Under the pieces are notes generated by a model, which saw only the letters and a list, made by a program, of their open reading frames with translations, made no database searches and had not been told where the DNA came from. DNA of 64,000 bases from Anaerohalosphaera lusitana (GTDB lineage Bacteria > Planctomycetota > Phycisphaerae > Sedimentisphaerales > Anaerohalosphaeraceae), in NCBI RefSeq assembly GCF_002007645.1, contig NZ_CP019791.1, positions 1,240,001 to 1,304,000 of the forward strand. The letters are read 5' to 3'. The translations under genes and the position numbers were made by a program. This document shows positions 6,523-15,404 of the stretch, piece by piece (positions within the stretch are counted from its first letter, which is position 1; every line of letters begins with the position of its first letter).

Positions 6523-8511
6523 ATGGCCAACACAAAAGGAATCAGGGCGGGTAAGGCGTATGTCGAGCTGTTTGCTGATAACAGCAAACTCGTTCAAGGC
6601 CTGCGTCTTGCCCAGCGAAAGATTATGGCTTTCGGCAATACCATCCGGAACATGGGTCTAAAGCTCGCCGGGATCGGTGCAGCCCTGGCCGCTCCTTTTG
6701 TTATGGCATCAAAGTCGTTCAGCTCTATGGGTGATCAGGTCGCCAAGATGGCCAAACGCACAGGCCTGTCGGTTGAAACTCTAAGCGAACTTAAATTTGT
6801 GGCAAGCCAGACCGGCACGGAATTCGTCTCTCTTGAGAATGCGTTTCGTCGGATGCAGCGGAGTGTATATGATGCGGGGAGGGGGCTTAGCACCTCTGTC
6901 GATGCCCTGAGTGATCTTAACCTGCAGTTCCAGGATCTCGACGGGCTCTCACCCGAAGATCAGTTCAAGCTATTAGGCGATAGGATCAGCCAGATCACCG
7001 ATCCAACCCGGCAGGCGGCAATCGCAATGACCCTCTTTGGCAGGACCGGCACCAATCTTCTGCCAATGTTTGCGAATGGAGCCAAGGGGATCGAAGAGCT
7101 GCAGAAACAGGCACGCCAGCTTGGCTTGACTATGACCAGTGAAGATGCAGCGGCCGCAGAAGTATTTACTGACACCATGGACAAGCTCAACAAGGTCGTG
7201 AAGATGGCGGTCTTCCATATCGGTTCGGCTCTTGCCGGTGCGTTCAACGACAGCGTCGATCACATCGTGCACCTGGTCAAATCCATCTCCGACTGGATCA
7301 AGCAGAACAAGGGCCTGGTCGTTACCTTCGCAAAGATAATCGGCATGCTGACTTTGACCGGTGTTTCGCTGGCAGTCCTTGGGATGCTGATCTCGGCTAC
7401 CGGTGCGGCTTTTGGGGTCCTGGCCACCATTGCATCTGCAGTCTCAGCCGCGTTCGGTGTTGTTGCCGCCGCTATAAGTGCAATCATATCTCCCATTGGA
7501 CTTGCCATAACGGCTGTGGTTGCCCTGGGAGGTTATCTGCTGTTTACAAGCCAAACCGGTGCAAAAGCGCTGGCTTGGCTGGGCGATCGGTTCGGAGTGC
7601 TTGCCAAAACCGCAACCCAGACCTTCAGGGGAATAGGCGATGCACTTGCAGCTGGCGATGTCGTCCTTGCTGCAAGGATACTCTGGCTCTCGCTGAAGCT
7701 TACATGGCGGCAGGGGGTCAATGCACTCAAGAAAGTATGGTACAACCTGCAGACCTGGATGACAGAGACTTTTTACACGATCGTCGAAGCTGCCCAGCTG
7801 GCCTGGCATGGGCTCGAGGTCGCATGGATCGAGACGACTTCATTCTTTTCGCGAGCGTGGAATAAGTTTGTGTCATTCTTTGCAAAAAGCTGGGAGAGGA
7901 TCAAGGCTGGAGCTAAAAAGGCCTGGAACTGGATCAAGAGCCTGTTTGATGACACGCTGGATCTCGAGACCGAAAACAAGCTGGTTGACGAAGAACGCCA
8001 GAAGGCAATCGCCAAGATAGAGGATGATCAGCAAACGAAACTCGCCCAGCTCCAAGCCGAGCGTCAGAAAAAACGAGATGCAGCAGCTGCAAAGAATGCC
8101 GCCATTTTGGCGGGGATAGAGGATGAAGCTGCCGCAAAGCTGACCGAGATGGATGCGGACCATGCCGCTAAGATCGCGGCCAATGAGGCAGAGCTGGCAA
8201 GGGCAAAAAGCAAGTGGAAAGAAGCCATCAAGTCCGCCCGCGATAAACGCAATGGGCTGGATGATAAATCGCCCGAGCTTGATGCCACAGAAAGTGCCAA
8301 GGACCTAAAATCCGCTCTTGCGGGTGTATCCGACGTTATCGGCAGCCAGATGGCCTCTGTCAGTATAACCGGGACGTTCAGCGCCTTTGCAGCAGGTGGA
8401 CTTGGCAGCGGCAATGCCATGGACAGGACGGCCCAGGCGACCGAAGAAACTGCTCGTAATACCAAGCAGATTTTAAATATCAGCAAGTTCGCCGGAGGCC
8501 GGTTCAGTTGA
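6523..8511 (+). CDS. Phage tail tape measure protein
   Basis: 662 aa. The N-terminus has the usual helical start (SKLVQGLRLAQRKIMAFGNTIR) and a TMP-family core with MAKRTGLSVETLSELKFVASQ. Hydrophobic helices lie around residues 268-345, and a long coiled coil rich in K/E/A around 480-600 (KIEDDQQTKLAQLQAERQKK). Tape measure proteins set tail length and pass into the host membrane during DNA entry. At 662 aa, the tail would be fairly short for a siphovirus. The C-terminus has the Gly/Ser-rich GTFSAFAAGGLGSG motif common in these proteins. Confidence 0.9.
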   Translation: MANTKGIRAGKAYVELFADNSKLVQGLRLAQRKIMAFGNTIRNMGLKLAGIGAALAAPFVMASKSFSSMGDQVAKMAKRTGLSVETLSELKFVASQTGTEFVSLENAFRRMQRSVYDAGRGLSTSVDALSDLNLQFQDLDGLSPEDQFKLLGDRISQITDPTRQAAIAMTLFGRTGTNLLPMFANGAKGIEELQKQARQLGLTMTSEDAAAAEVFTDTMDKLNKVVKMAVFHIGSALAGAFNDSVDHIVHLVKSISDWIKQNKGLVVTFAKIIGMLTLTGVSLAVLGMLISATGAAFGVLATIASAVSAAFGVVAAAISAIISPIGLAITAVVALGGYLLFTSQTGAKALAWLGDRFGVLAKTATQTFRGIGDALAAGDVVLAARILWLSLKLTWRQGVNALKKVWYNLQTWMTETFYTIVEAAQLAWHGLEVAWIETTSFFSRAWNKFVSFFAKSWERIKAGAKKAWNWIKSLFDDTLDLETENKLVDEERQKAIAKIEDDQQTKLAQLQAERQKKRDAAAAKNAAILAGIEDEAAAKLTEMDADHAAKIAANEAELARAKSKWKEAIKSARDKRNGLDDKSPELDATESAKDLKSALAGVSDVIGSQMASVSITGTFSAFAAGGLGSGNAMDRTAQATEETARNTKQILNISKFAGGRFS

Positions 8512-9293
8512 GTATAACCGTAGCTGAAAAATTCGACAGTCCGCAGATCACCAAGGGCCAGAATCCATCTGCTACCTGCAGCTTTATTGTCCAGGGCACG
8601 GACGATGAGAGTGAAGCTCTTTCAGCTCTGCTGGCCCAAACGCCCGATGTGTACCAGGACATGCCGCGAAACAGCCACGGCATAGACCACCTGGCCCAGA
8701 ATCTGTGGGAAGGAGCAGTGCACTACGGCAGCGGGGCGTCTGATGTAAACAGCTTCGCCACCAGCTTTGATACCACTGGCGGCACACAGCACATCACCCA
8801 GTCCCTGTCGACCATCAGTGCCTATGCAAAATCAGGAAGCACGGCTCCTTTGTATGGCGGTGCGATCGGCGTCACCAAGAGCGATGTCACCGGTGTCGAT
8901 ATTACGGTCCCTGTCTTTAACTTCTCGGAGCGGCACTTTATCTTAGACGCTAACGCGAATGCACTTACATATCGCAACCTGACTGGTTGTGTCAATAACC
9001 TGCCGTTTAGAGGCTTTGCGGTTGGTGAAGTTCTGTTTTTAGGTGCAACCGGCAGCATCGGTCAGGATGGGTTATGGGAGGTCAATTTCAAGTTCGCCGC
9101 CAGCCAGAACAAGTCGAACATCACAGTCGGCAGCATTACAGGAATCGTAAAAGGCGGGTGGGACTACATGTGGGTTCGCTATGAGGACACGGAGGACATG
9201 TCGGCCGGTGCGATCGTCAAACGGCCGACTGCGGTCTACGTCGAGAGGGTCTATCCACTCGCTGATTTTAGCCTGCTGGGGATCGGTGCATAA
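8508..9293 (+). CDS. Phage distal tail/minor tail protein, unknown
   Basis: 261 aa with a TTG start overlapping the tape measure stop; GGAGG at 8494-8498 gives 9-base spacing and supports this start. The protein is beta-rich without recognisable catalytic motifs (GVDITVPVFNFSERHFIL, GFAVGEVLFLGATGSIG, WEVNFKFAASQNK). Its position right after the tape measure is where distal tail and baseplate proteins are encoded. The long KGGWDYMWVRYEDTED segment near the end may contact neighbouring subunits. No named family is recognised. Confidence 0.5.
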   Translation: MSITVAEKFDSPQITKGQNPSATCSFIVQGTDDESEALSALLAQTPDVYQDMPRNSHGIDHLAQNLWEGAVHYGSGASDVNSFATSFDTTGGTQHITQSLSTISAYAKSGSTAPLYGGAIGVTKSDVTGVDITVPVFNFSERHFILDANANALTYRNLTGCVNNLPFRGFAVGEVLFLGATGSIGQDGLWEVNFKFAASQNKSNITVGSITGIVKGGWDYMWVRYEDTEDMSAGAIVKRPTAVYVERVYPLADFSLLGIGA

Positions 9294-11017
9294 TGAGAAA
9301 AGTCAAATCGGGCGAGCCACTGAATATCCCCGCCCAGACATACAACACCTTCATCGATGCTGCCCAGGACTACAAGAGTCGCCAGCTCAACACCGAAGGT
9401 ACAGCCAGACTTACCCCTGAAAATCAGTTCATCCTGGTTAAAAACGAGACCAATCAGACCTGCCCGCGTTTCAGCGTTGTCGGGATAAATGGACCGGTAA
9501 TCGAGCCGGGAGCAGATATCGATGGCTTTGTAAACTCGATCGCTTTAAAGGGCGAGCTGCCATCCGAACAATCAAAAGGACGATTCGCAATCCTGCTCGA
9601 ACCTGCCGCACCGGGCCAGATCATCCGCGCTGCAATTAGCGGTATCTGCTGTGTTCGGATCGAGGTCTATGACGAGTCGCACAGCTTTGCCCAGCCGATA
9701 GCAGGGGACGCCAGCCGTCTTCAAAGCAGCGAAAACGGCTCGGCTACCATACTGTGGAAAGAGGCCGGTACGGGCCTTAAGTGGTCGCTGGTCCGTTTAG
9801 ACCGGGCTGATACCGGTATTCGGATGGGTGTCATTGTTGACAGTCTTGGCGGTGACAGTATGTTTGTCGGCCAGCTGTATGGCCCGGCCGGTGAAGTCGT
9901 CCAGGAAAAGCTGGATGTAATCTGCAACGTCACCGACATACCACATGTCGAAGTGGGCGCAGAATTCGCGGCAGTTAATCGCAGCGGCAAGTGGTGGTGC
10001 CTGGCAATCTATGGTGTCTACTACAGCAGTGATTATCTAAGCAGCGAAGTGTTGCTCAGTGAAATCCTCAGCAGCGAGGCCATCATCAGTGATGAATCGG
10101 ATATTGGTGGATTATCTTCAGGTGAAGGTTCGTTCAGTGAAGGTTCAATTAGCGAAGGACTGCTGTCCAGTATGTTGGGATCCAGCGAAGGAGACTTTTC
10201 GGAGTTTTTCAGCAGCGAGGGTGTCCTCTCTAGCGATCTTTCGAGTGATGATGTTTCGAGCGATGCAGCCTCAAGTGAGCAAGGACTTTCATCGGATTTC
10301 TTTTCCAGTGATGCCGATTCAAGTGAGCATCCAAGCAGTGATGATCAATCATCTGAATTGGCCTCGAGTGAGGCTTTATCAAGTGAGGGGCTAAGCAGTG
10401 ATGAGCAGCCCTCCAGTGACGAATTAACCCAAAGCAGCGGATTCCCGTCCAGTGACGGGCTTTCCAGTGACTTTATAAGTTCTGACTGGGGTAGCTCTGA
10501 TTTTGCAATGAGTTCTGGCGTCTCAAGTGAAGAGGCTCTTTCCAGCGATTTTCCAAGCTCTGATCTACCAAGCTCTGACGCGTTATCCAGCGACCTGTGG
10601 CCCAGTTCGGATGTGATCCCAAGCTCGGATGAAATCGGTGAATGCAGCCTGGTTCCAGGACCTTATCCACCGCATGTACTGCTTACCTGCTATGGCAGGA
10701 AGTACGTTGATGGTGAGGATGTTCCCGATTACAGCCAAACACGCAGCTTTATTTTGACCCGCGATGCACCATGCCACTGGCAATATTCAGATGGCAGTTA
10801 CACCTTTGAGTTTTGGATGAATTATCTTTCCGGCCAGGAAAGTTGTGAATTTCGAAATCACACGGATACTGCTCCATTTTGGGCTGATAACGGTTACCTG
10901 CCGCCAAGTGCAGTAACTGCAGTGTCAAACAGCTATGGCAAATACGGTGAGAGCATAGGTCAGTGGCACTATTACGAATTCGACATGGGCTTTGCCAGTG
11001 TGGACCCAATATGGTGA
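9293..11017 (+). CDS. Serine-rich SS(D/E)-repeat tail protein
   Basis: 574 aa. Residues 1-240 are a folded, beta-rich phage domain (GEPLNIPAQTYNTFIDAA near the start, then AAPGQIIRAAISGICCVRIE). Residues ~243-447 are almost only Ser, Asp, Glu and a few hydrophobics in about thirty SSD or SSE units spaced roughly 4-9 residues. Residues 450-574 are an aromatic/Cys C-terminal domain (LTCYGRKYVDGEDVPDY, FEFWMNYLSGQESCEF). The order head domain, stalk, tip fits a tail fibre or adhesin-like virion protein. Synonymous Ser codons vary widely, so the repeat is selected at protein level. Four glycosyltransferase-like genes follow, overlapping one after another. Confidence 0.7.
   Translation: MRKVKSGEPLNIPAQTYNTFIDAAQDYKSRQLNTEGTARLTPENQFILVKNETNQTCPRFSVVGINGPVIEPGADIDGFVNSIALKGELPSEQSKGRFAILLEPAAPGQIIRAAISGICCVRIEVYDESHSFAQPIAGDASRLQSSENGSATILWKEAGTGLKWSLVRLDRADTGIRMGVIVDSLGGDSMFVGQLYGPAGEVVQEKLDVICNVTDIPHVEVGAEFAAVNRSGKWWCLAIYGVYYSSDYLSSEVLLSEILSSEAIISDESDIGGLSSGEGSFSEGSISEGLLSSMLGSSEGDFSEFFSSEGVLSSDLSSDDVSSDAASSEQGLSSDFFSSDADSSEHPSSDDQSSELASSEALSSEGLSSDEQPSSDELTQSSGFPSSDGLSSDFISSDWGSSDFAMSSGVSSEEALSSDFPSSDLPSSDALSSDLWPSSDVIPSSDEIGECSLVPGPYPPHVLLTCYGRKYVDGEDVPDYSQTRSFILTRDAPCHWQYSDGSYTFEFWMNYLSGQESCEFRNHTDTAPFWADNGYLPPSAVTAVSNSYGKYGESIGQWHYYEFDMGFASVDPIW
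10021..10635 (+). repeat. SS(D/E) coding repeat tract
   Basis: About 205 codons of imperfect short repeats such as LSSD, PSSD and ASSE, coded with AGC, AGT, TCC, TCA, TCG and TCT serines mixed. The tract starts abruptly after CLAIYGVYY and stops at SSDEIGEC. It is acidic, likely extended and unstructured, and rich in potential O-glycosylation or phosphorylation sites. Confidence 0.85.
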
Positions 11018-12015
11018 TCAAATGCAAAAACTGGAAACCGTCACCAAAACCATTACATGGCATCTGCAAGGCAGGCAAGCTCGGCGGTGAGCCTGTCGTC
11101 AGTGCGTGCATCGATGTATGTGGCCAATGCCAAAACAGCTCGGAGGATTTTAGAAACTATCTAAGCAGCCGATTCGGCACAGGTAAAATGGCAGCAGATA
11201 ACAAAAAGGTAATAATCGAATCACAGCCCCAGCGTCACAGGGCATGGCATAAGGATGTGTTTTATCGAGGCGATGGAACTACTGTCGACCTGGTCGACCT
11301 TTTCCATGGCCAGAGCGTCTTTTTGATCTGTAATGGTCCAAGCATAAAAGACATCGATCTCGAAAAGCTTACCTCCACACCCGGTGTTATGACCATGAGC
11401 CTCAACAATGGCGGCCACAAAATACGAACGAACCTTTGGACTGGCCAGGATCCGCCATATCGCTTCATGCAAAGCATCTGGGAGGACCCGTCGATCATGA
11501 AGTTCACCCTGTACGATTACCGCAAGCGTCCTGTCTGGGATCGCAAGAAGGGCGGCTACAGCGACCTGAAACTATGGCAGTGTCCCAATACCTTCTTCCA
11601 CAAACGGCACTCAGATTTCGATGCAAAGAAATGGCTCGATGAGGACAAGGTGGTCTGGGGTGAGCCCAAAGACGCTGGCGGCAATCGCTCCGTAATGCTG
11701 GCGGCGTTGCACATACTCTATTTTTTGGGCTTTCGCAACGTGTTCCTGTTGGGTGCTGATTTCCATATGACCAGTGATGACAAGTATTTCTTCGAGGACC
11801 GGGCAGCCGTCAAGCACAACAACAGGCTCTTTAAAAATGTTGCCAAGTATTTAGAACAGCTCAAGCCTTATTTGAATGAGGTGGGCTTTCGGGTATTTAA
11901 CTGCAGCCCGGCGAGTCACCTGAAGGTGTTTGAGCACAAATCAATCCATGATGCTGTTGAGATGTGCCGGGTCAATATTTCTCAATCCACAGAAGGGATG
12001 TACGTCAAACGATGA
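11011..12015 (+). CDS. MptE-like/DUF115-type glycosyltransferase-related protein
   Basis: 334 aa. ATG 11011 overlaps the fibre gene stop (11015-11017), making it translationally coupled. The first ~42 residues carry five Cys (C5, C19, C33, C37, C40) and may bind metal. The main domain starts with SVFLICNGPSIKDIDL, the nucleotide-binding signature of the MptE-like/DUF115 group, several of which modify flagellin or surface glycans. Later come GGNRSVMLAALHILYFLGF and VFLLGADFHM. It is probably a sugar transferase acting with its neighbours; the reaction is not determined. Confidence 0.65.
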   Translation: MVIKCKNWKPSPKPLHGICKAGKLGGEPVVSACIDVCGQCQNSSEDFRNYLSSRFGTGKMAADNKKVIIESQPQRHRAWHKDVFYRGDGTTVDLVDLFHGQSVFLICNGPSIKDIDLEKLTSTPGVMTMSLNNGGHKIRTNLWTGQDPPYRFMQSIWEDPSIMKFTLYDYRKRPVWDRKKGGYSDLKLWQCPNTFFHKRHSDFDAKKWLDEDKVVWGEPKDAGGNRSVMLAALHILYFLGFRNVFLLGADFHMTSDDKYFFEDRAAVKHNNRLFKNVAKYLEQLKPYLNEVGFRVFNCSPASHLKVFEHKSIHDAVEMCRVNISQSTEGMYVKR

Positions 12016-12581
12016 TGATTGTAAGTTTCTATACTGCTGATACGCCATACGAACAGGAAGTTGGCAAGCTGCGAAAATCACTGGAAGCGTTCGACCTGCC
12101 TCACAAAATCTACGAAATACCGAGCAAGGGAAGCTGGCAAAAGAACACGCACCGTAAGCCGCATGTGATCCTGCGTGCCCTTGATGAACTGGACGAGGAC
12201 ATCCTCTATGTGGATGCGGATGCCACATTACATGGTAAACCGCAGATTGATCTTGCAGGCTTCGATTGGGCAGCTCACATAATGGACAAAGCGTACTGGG
12301 GCCAGGACACCTCAAAAAGGACCCATTCACTTATGAGCGGCACACTTTGCTTTGCCAACAATCGCCGATCCAGGATGATCCTTGAGCTGTGGATCCAGCT
12401 GAATCGCCAGTATCCATGGCGGTGGGACCAGAGAAACCTCGAGCTGATCTGGCGGAAAAACCAGGAGCGGTTTTTGAACCTGCCGGTTGAGTACTGCGCA
12501 ATCGATAAAACCATGACCGTTGAAAATGCCATCATCCGCCACCACCAGGCGAGCCGACGTTTGAAAGGCAGGATATGCTGA
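12012..12581 (+). CDS. Glycosyltransferase (GT-A-like, DxD)
   Basis: 189 aa; ATG 12012 overlaps the previous stop. The N-terminal strand MMIVSFYTADTPY, a helix, then DILYVDADATLHGKP with a DxD-type metal site fit a small nucleotide-diphospho-sugar transferase of the GT8/GT77-like kind. SGTLCFANNRRSRMIL and DQRNLE match acceptor-side motifs of such enzymes. No membrane segment. It is one of a run of four, so it probably extends or starts the same glycan. Start and end overlaps suggest equal expression with the neighbours. Confidence 0.65.
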   Translation: MMIVSFYTADTPYEQEVGKLRKSLEAFDLPHKIYEIPSKGSWQKNTHRKPHVILRALDELDEDILYVDADATLHGKPQIDLAGFDWAAHIMDKAYWGQDTSKRTHSLMSGTLCFANNRRSRMILELWIQLNRQYPWRWDQRNLELIWRKNQERFLNLPVEYCAIDKTMTVENAIIRHHQASRRLKGRIC

Positions 12582-13360
12582 CCAGTGTGATTTTGATCTG
12601 CAATAAAGAACGACATCTAAAACGCACGCTTGCCAATCTCCTCGAGACAGCAGCTGGTGAGATTGAAATACTCGTCTACTTTGACGGTCTGCGCCAGCGG
12701 GTGATACCTGACAAACGCATCCGCACCATCTTCCATCCGCAGAACCGAGGCAGGCGGGTGGTCATCAATGAGGCGGTTATCCATGCTCGCGGTGACTATA
12801 TCTTCCACATCGATGGGCACTGCCGGATGCTGACCGACGGCTGGGACCTTAAAATGATCCAGGCTGCCGGTTTGCGATCGACGGCAGTTGCATCGATCCT
12901 GAACCTTCGACCCGACAAGCGGCATCTGATCAGGCACGTCATGCATCACCCAAAGCACCTGGCCAATCACTTCTGGGATGAAAAAACGCCCCAGAATACA
13001 GTGGAAGACATGATGACTCTGACTGGCTGTGCATGGATGCATCACCGCAACCTCTGGCAAAACTTCAATGAGCGTTATGCAGGCTGGGGTTACATGGGCA
13101 TCGAATGGTCGCTCAAGAACTGGCTTTGCGGCAGTGGGCCCAATCCGATTCTGCTGTGTTCTGATATCGTCTGCGAGCACATCGGCCGACGTCATCGAGG
13201 CAATCCAGCCCGGACCGACTGGCTAAAGCACAATTTGTCCCCGGGAGCGACCCTGCGGCACATAAACAAGCTCTACAGAAACAACAAAGCTCCAGATCAG
13301 CAGCGTCCGCTGAGTTGGCTGATTGACAAATTCAAACCGGTTCCGGGCTGGCATGAGTAA
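12575..13360 (+). CDS. Glycosyltransferase family 2 protein
   Basis: 261 aa beginning LTSVILICNKERHLKRTL. The metal site is HIDGHC, and a late TGCAWMHHRNLWQNFNERY followed by GWGYMGIEWSLKNWL resembles the C-terminal lid of polypeptide GalNAc-transferase-like GT2/GT27 enzymes. That similarity is suggestive because such enzymes glycosylate Ser/Thr of proteins. No membrane helix, so it is cytoplasmic. It overlaps its neighbours at both ends. The donor sugar cannot be read from sequence. Confidence 0.75.
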   Translation: MLTSVILICNKERHLKRTLANLLETAAGEIEILVYFDGLRQRVIPDKRIRTIFHPQNRGRRVVINEAVIHARGDYIFHIDGHCRMLTDGWDLKMIQAAGLRSTAVASILNLRPDKRHLIRHVMHHPKHLANHFWDEKTPQNTVEDMMTLTGCAWMHHRNLWQNFNERYAGWGYMGIEWSLKNWLCGSGPNPILLCSDIVCEHIGRRHRGNPARTDWLKHNLSPGATLRHINKLYRNNKAPDQQRPLSWLIDKFKPVPGWHE

Positions 13361-13952
13361 GCGGATCATCTACTACACCGACAATTCGATCGATGATACC
13401 CGGCTTGCAAAGGTCGCCCGCAAATACATCAGACGCTCCAGCATCGCCGTGACCAGCGTCACCCACAAGCCTATGGAGTTCGGCGACAACTTTGTATTTT
13501 ACAATCCACCTTCAGCTCGGTCGATCCTGCGGCAAGTCCTGATGGGGCTCTACACCACCCCCGAAAAGACGGTCTACCTGTGCGAACACGACTGCCTCTA
13601 CCACCGATCGCACTTTGCCCTTGAAACCGATGGCGTAGCGTTCAACACAAACGTCTATCGTCTGACCAATCGAGGGTTTTACAAAAAGTCAGAATGGGTT
13701 CTGTCCCAGCTGATCGCTGATCGTGACTGCTTGATTCAGGCCATAGAACAAAAGCTCGCCCAGCCGGATCCGATCAAGCTGCTAGAACCCGGTCGCGGCG
13801 ATAACTGGCCGGTGGAACTGCTGCAGTCAAAGCTGCCAAACGTGGATGTCAGACACGGCAGGAACTTCTCCCACTGGCGGCCAAGGGGTAAACGTCGGTG
13901 CCGAATTCCGCATTGGGGCCATTATGCCGGACAAGTCGCAAATGTGCTGTAA
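13353..13952 (+). CDS. Putative glycosyltransferase, last of prophage GT cluster
   Basis: 199 aa from ATG 13353, which overlaps the preceding gene's last codons. It opens with RIIYYTDNSIDD and carries VYLCEHDCLYHRSHF, where the EHD could play the part of the DxD site. Similar short proteins appear beside GT2 genes in phage clusters. No membrane helix. The C-terminus is basic (HWRPRGKRRCR). The family is less clear than for the neighbours, and a methyltransferase or capping role cannot be excluded. Confidence 0.5.
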   Translation: MSKRIIYYTDNSIDDTRLAKVARKYIRRSSIAVTSVTHKPMEFGDNFVFYNPPSARSILRQVLMGLYTTPEKTVYLCEHDCLYHRSHFALETDGVAFNTNVYRLTNRGFYKKSEWVLSQLIADRDCLIQAIEQKLAQPDPIKLLEPGRGDNWPVELLQSKLPNVDVRHGRNFSHWRPRGKRRCRIPHWGHYAGQVANVL

Positions 13953-14055
13953 ATCATGGCAAATAAGGAGCTTATCTGCTTGATAAAGCTGCGGAATAAT
14001 GGCTTAATGTGGTTGTGCAGAACGAACGTAAACCATTGAGAAGAAAGGCTTTACC

Positions 14056-14298
14056 GTGAAAAACAAAGAGGCAATCCTGAGAGGTTTGGACGCCGTAATT
14101 GCCAAGCTCAAAGCAGAATCCAAAGGATCGCAGCAACAACAGAAGGACATTGCCGCATACCAGCTTATTCGGGACCAGTACGAAGCTGAAAACCTCGAAG
14201 CCGCCCGGCACACCTACAACTTCGTGATGGACACCTACCTTCGAGAAATGCTACCCGAAGAATGCGGCGAAACGCTGGGGTTCAAACGCATCAAGTAA
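14056..14298 (+). CDS. Small helical hypothetical protein
   Basis: 80 aa with GTG start and GAAAGG at 14043-14048. It is predicted almost entirely helical and highly charged (DAVIAKLKAESKGSQQQQ, YEAENLEAARHTYNF), with no membrane segment or known motif. It stands alone about 100 bases after the glycosyltransferase cluster, at the end of the structural region, and could be a late regulatory or assembly factor. Function unknown. Confidence 0.5.
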   Translation: MKNKEAILRGLDAVIAKLKAESKGSQQQQKDIAAYQLIRDQYEAENLEAARHTYNFVMDTYLREMLPEECGETLGFKRIK

Positions 14299-14377
14299 TC
14301 TTTGACAAAAAACCGTAGCCTTTACAACCAATTTCTGATATGGTATTTGATCATGTTAGGTTTTGAGGAGATGGGCT

Positions 14378-15262
14378 ATGGCTGGAAAAACGATAAAACT
14401 CTTTCTTACAGAAGGCAAGCCTAATGGTCTAACTGTTGCCGAATTACAGCAGTGGACTGGAATTGCCTTGGCATGTCCGCGTTCCGAGCTGCCAAAGCTC
14501 AATCAAAGGCCAGAGGCTGACAAGCCCGGTGTTTACATCCTTACAGGCCAGGACGAAGAATCGCAGTTGCCTGTTGCCTACATTGGTGAAGCTGAGAATA
14601 TTCGCAACCGATTACGAGAACACCATCGATCGCTTGATTTTTGGGACCGCATCTGCTTTTTCACGCAGAAAGACGATAACCTAACCAAGGGACACGTTCG
14701 ATATCTCGAGTCTCGCATGATTCAGGTTGCTAGTGATGCCAAGCGAACCCCTCTCAAGAATGGTTCCAGCCCCAGTCCTGCTAACATACCCTTGCCGGAA
14801 TCTGATTTGGCGGACATGGAATACTTTCTTGAGCAGATGCAGATGGTCTTGCCAGTTCTCGGCGTTGATTTGTTGCAGCCTCAACCGGTAGTAACTGCAG
14901 AAGATGCTGCCGAAAATACAGCGGAGTCTCCTTTATTCGAATTCAAAGCTCGCGATGCCGCCGCCTCGGCTAAGTTAATGAACGGTGAATTTGTTGTTCT
15001 CGAAGGCTCAATGGCCCGCAAAGAATCTACTGCTTCAATGCATGCCTATATGGAAAAGATGAGAAGGGAGCTTCTTGCGACTGGAGTGCTGGAGGAGGCT
15101 AACGGCGAGCAATACCGTTTTACTAAAAATTACGCCTTTGGAAGCCCCAGTACCGCATCTGGCGTAATCGCCGGGCGGGCTTCAAATGGTCGTAAAGAAT
15201 GGAAAGTTAAAGACACGAGACAGACTTATGGCGAGTGGGATGAGGCAAGGTTGGTGGATTAG
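14378..15262 (+). CDS. GIY-YIG nuclease-like protein with DUF4357 domain
   Basis: 294 aa; ATG 14378 is chosen because GAGGAG (14365-14370) lies 7 bases upstream. Residues ~50-125 carry a GIY-YIG-type core: GVYILTG, then AYIGEAENIRNRLREH and a late E (YLESRM). Residues ~190-285 fit DUF4357, including FVVLEGSMARKE and ATGVLEEANGEQYRFTKNYAFGSPSTAS (partly shown). Proteins of this two-domain type are common in accessory DNA and are thought to act on nucleic acids. It is probably a moron gene or defence-related. The nuclease activity is inferred. Confidence 0.75.
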   Translation: MAGKTIKLFLTEGKPNGLTVAELQQWTGIALACPRSELPKLNQRPEADKPGVYILTGQDEESQLPVAYIGEAENIRNRLREHHRSLDFWDRICFFTQKDDNLTKGHVRYLESRMIQVASDAKRTPLKNGSSPSPANIPLPESDLADMEYFLEQMQMVLPVLGVDLLQPQPVVTAEDAAENTAESPLFEFKARDAAASAKLMNGEFVVLEGSMARKESTASMHAYMEKMRRELLATGVLEEANGEQYRFTKNYAFGSPSTASGVIAGRASNGRKEWKVKDTRQTYGEWDEARLVD

Positions 15263-15404
15263 CTTCCTTTGTATGAACTGACAATTTCTGCAAAATATCC
15301 CCACAGCTTTCGTCCCACATTTGCCGCTGGGTATTCCAGTCCAATGCAATGGGCTGGAGTTTGTCGCAGGCGATCCTGTTGTTTTGGACATTGCAAAACT
15401 AACG

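Noticed and set aside
10021-10635. CRISPR-like array in the repeat tract
   Set aside because: The repeats are short codon-level units inside an open reading frame without constant repeat or spacer lengths. No CRISPR array was seen anywhere in the window.
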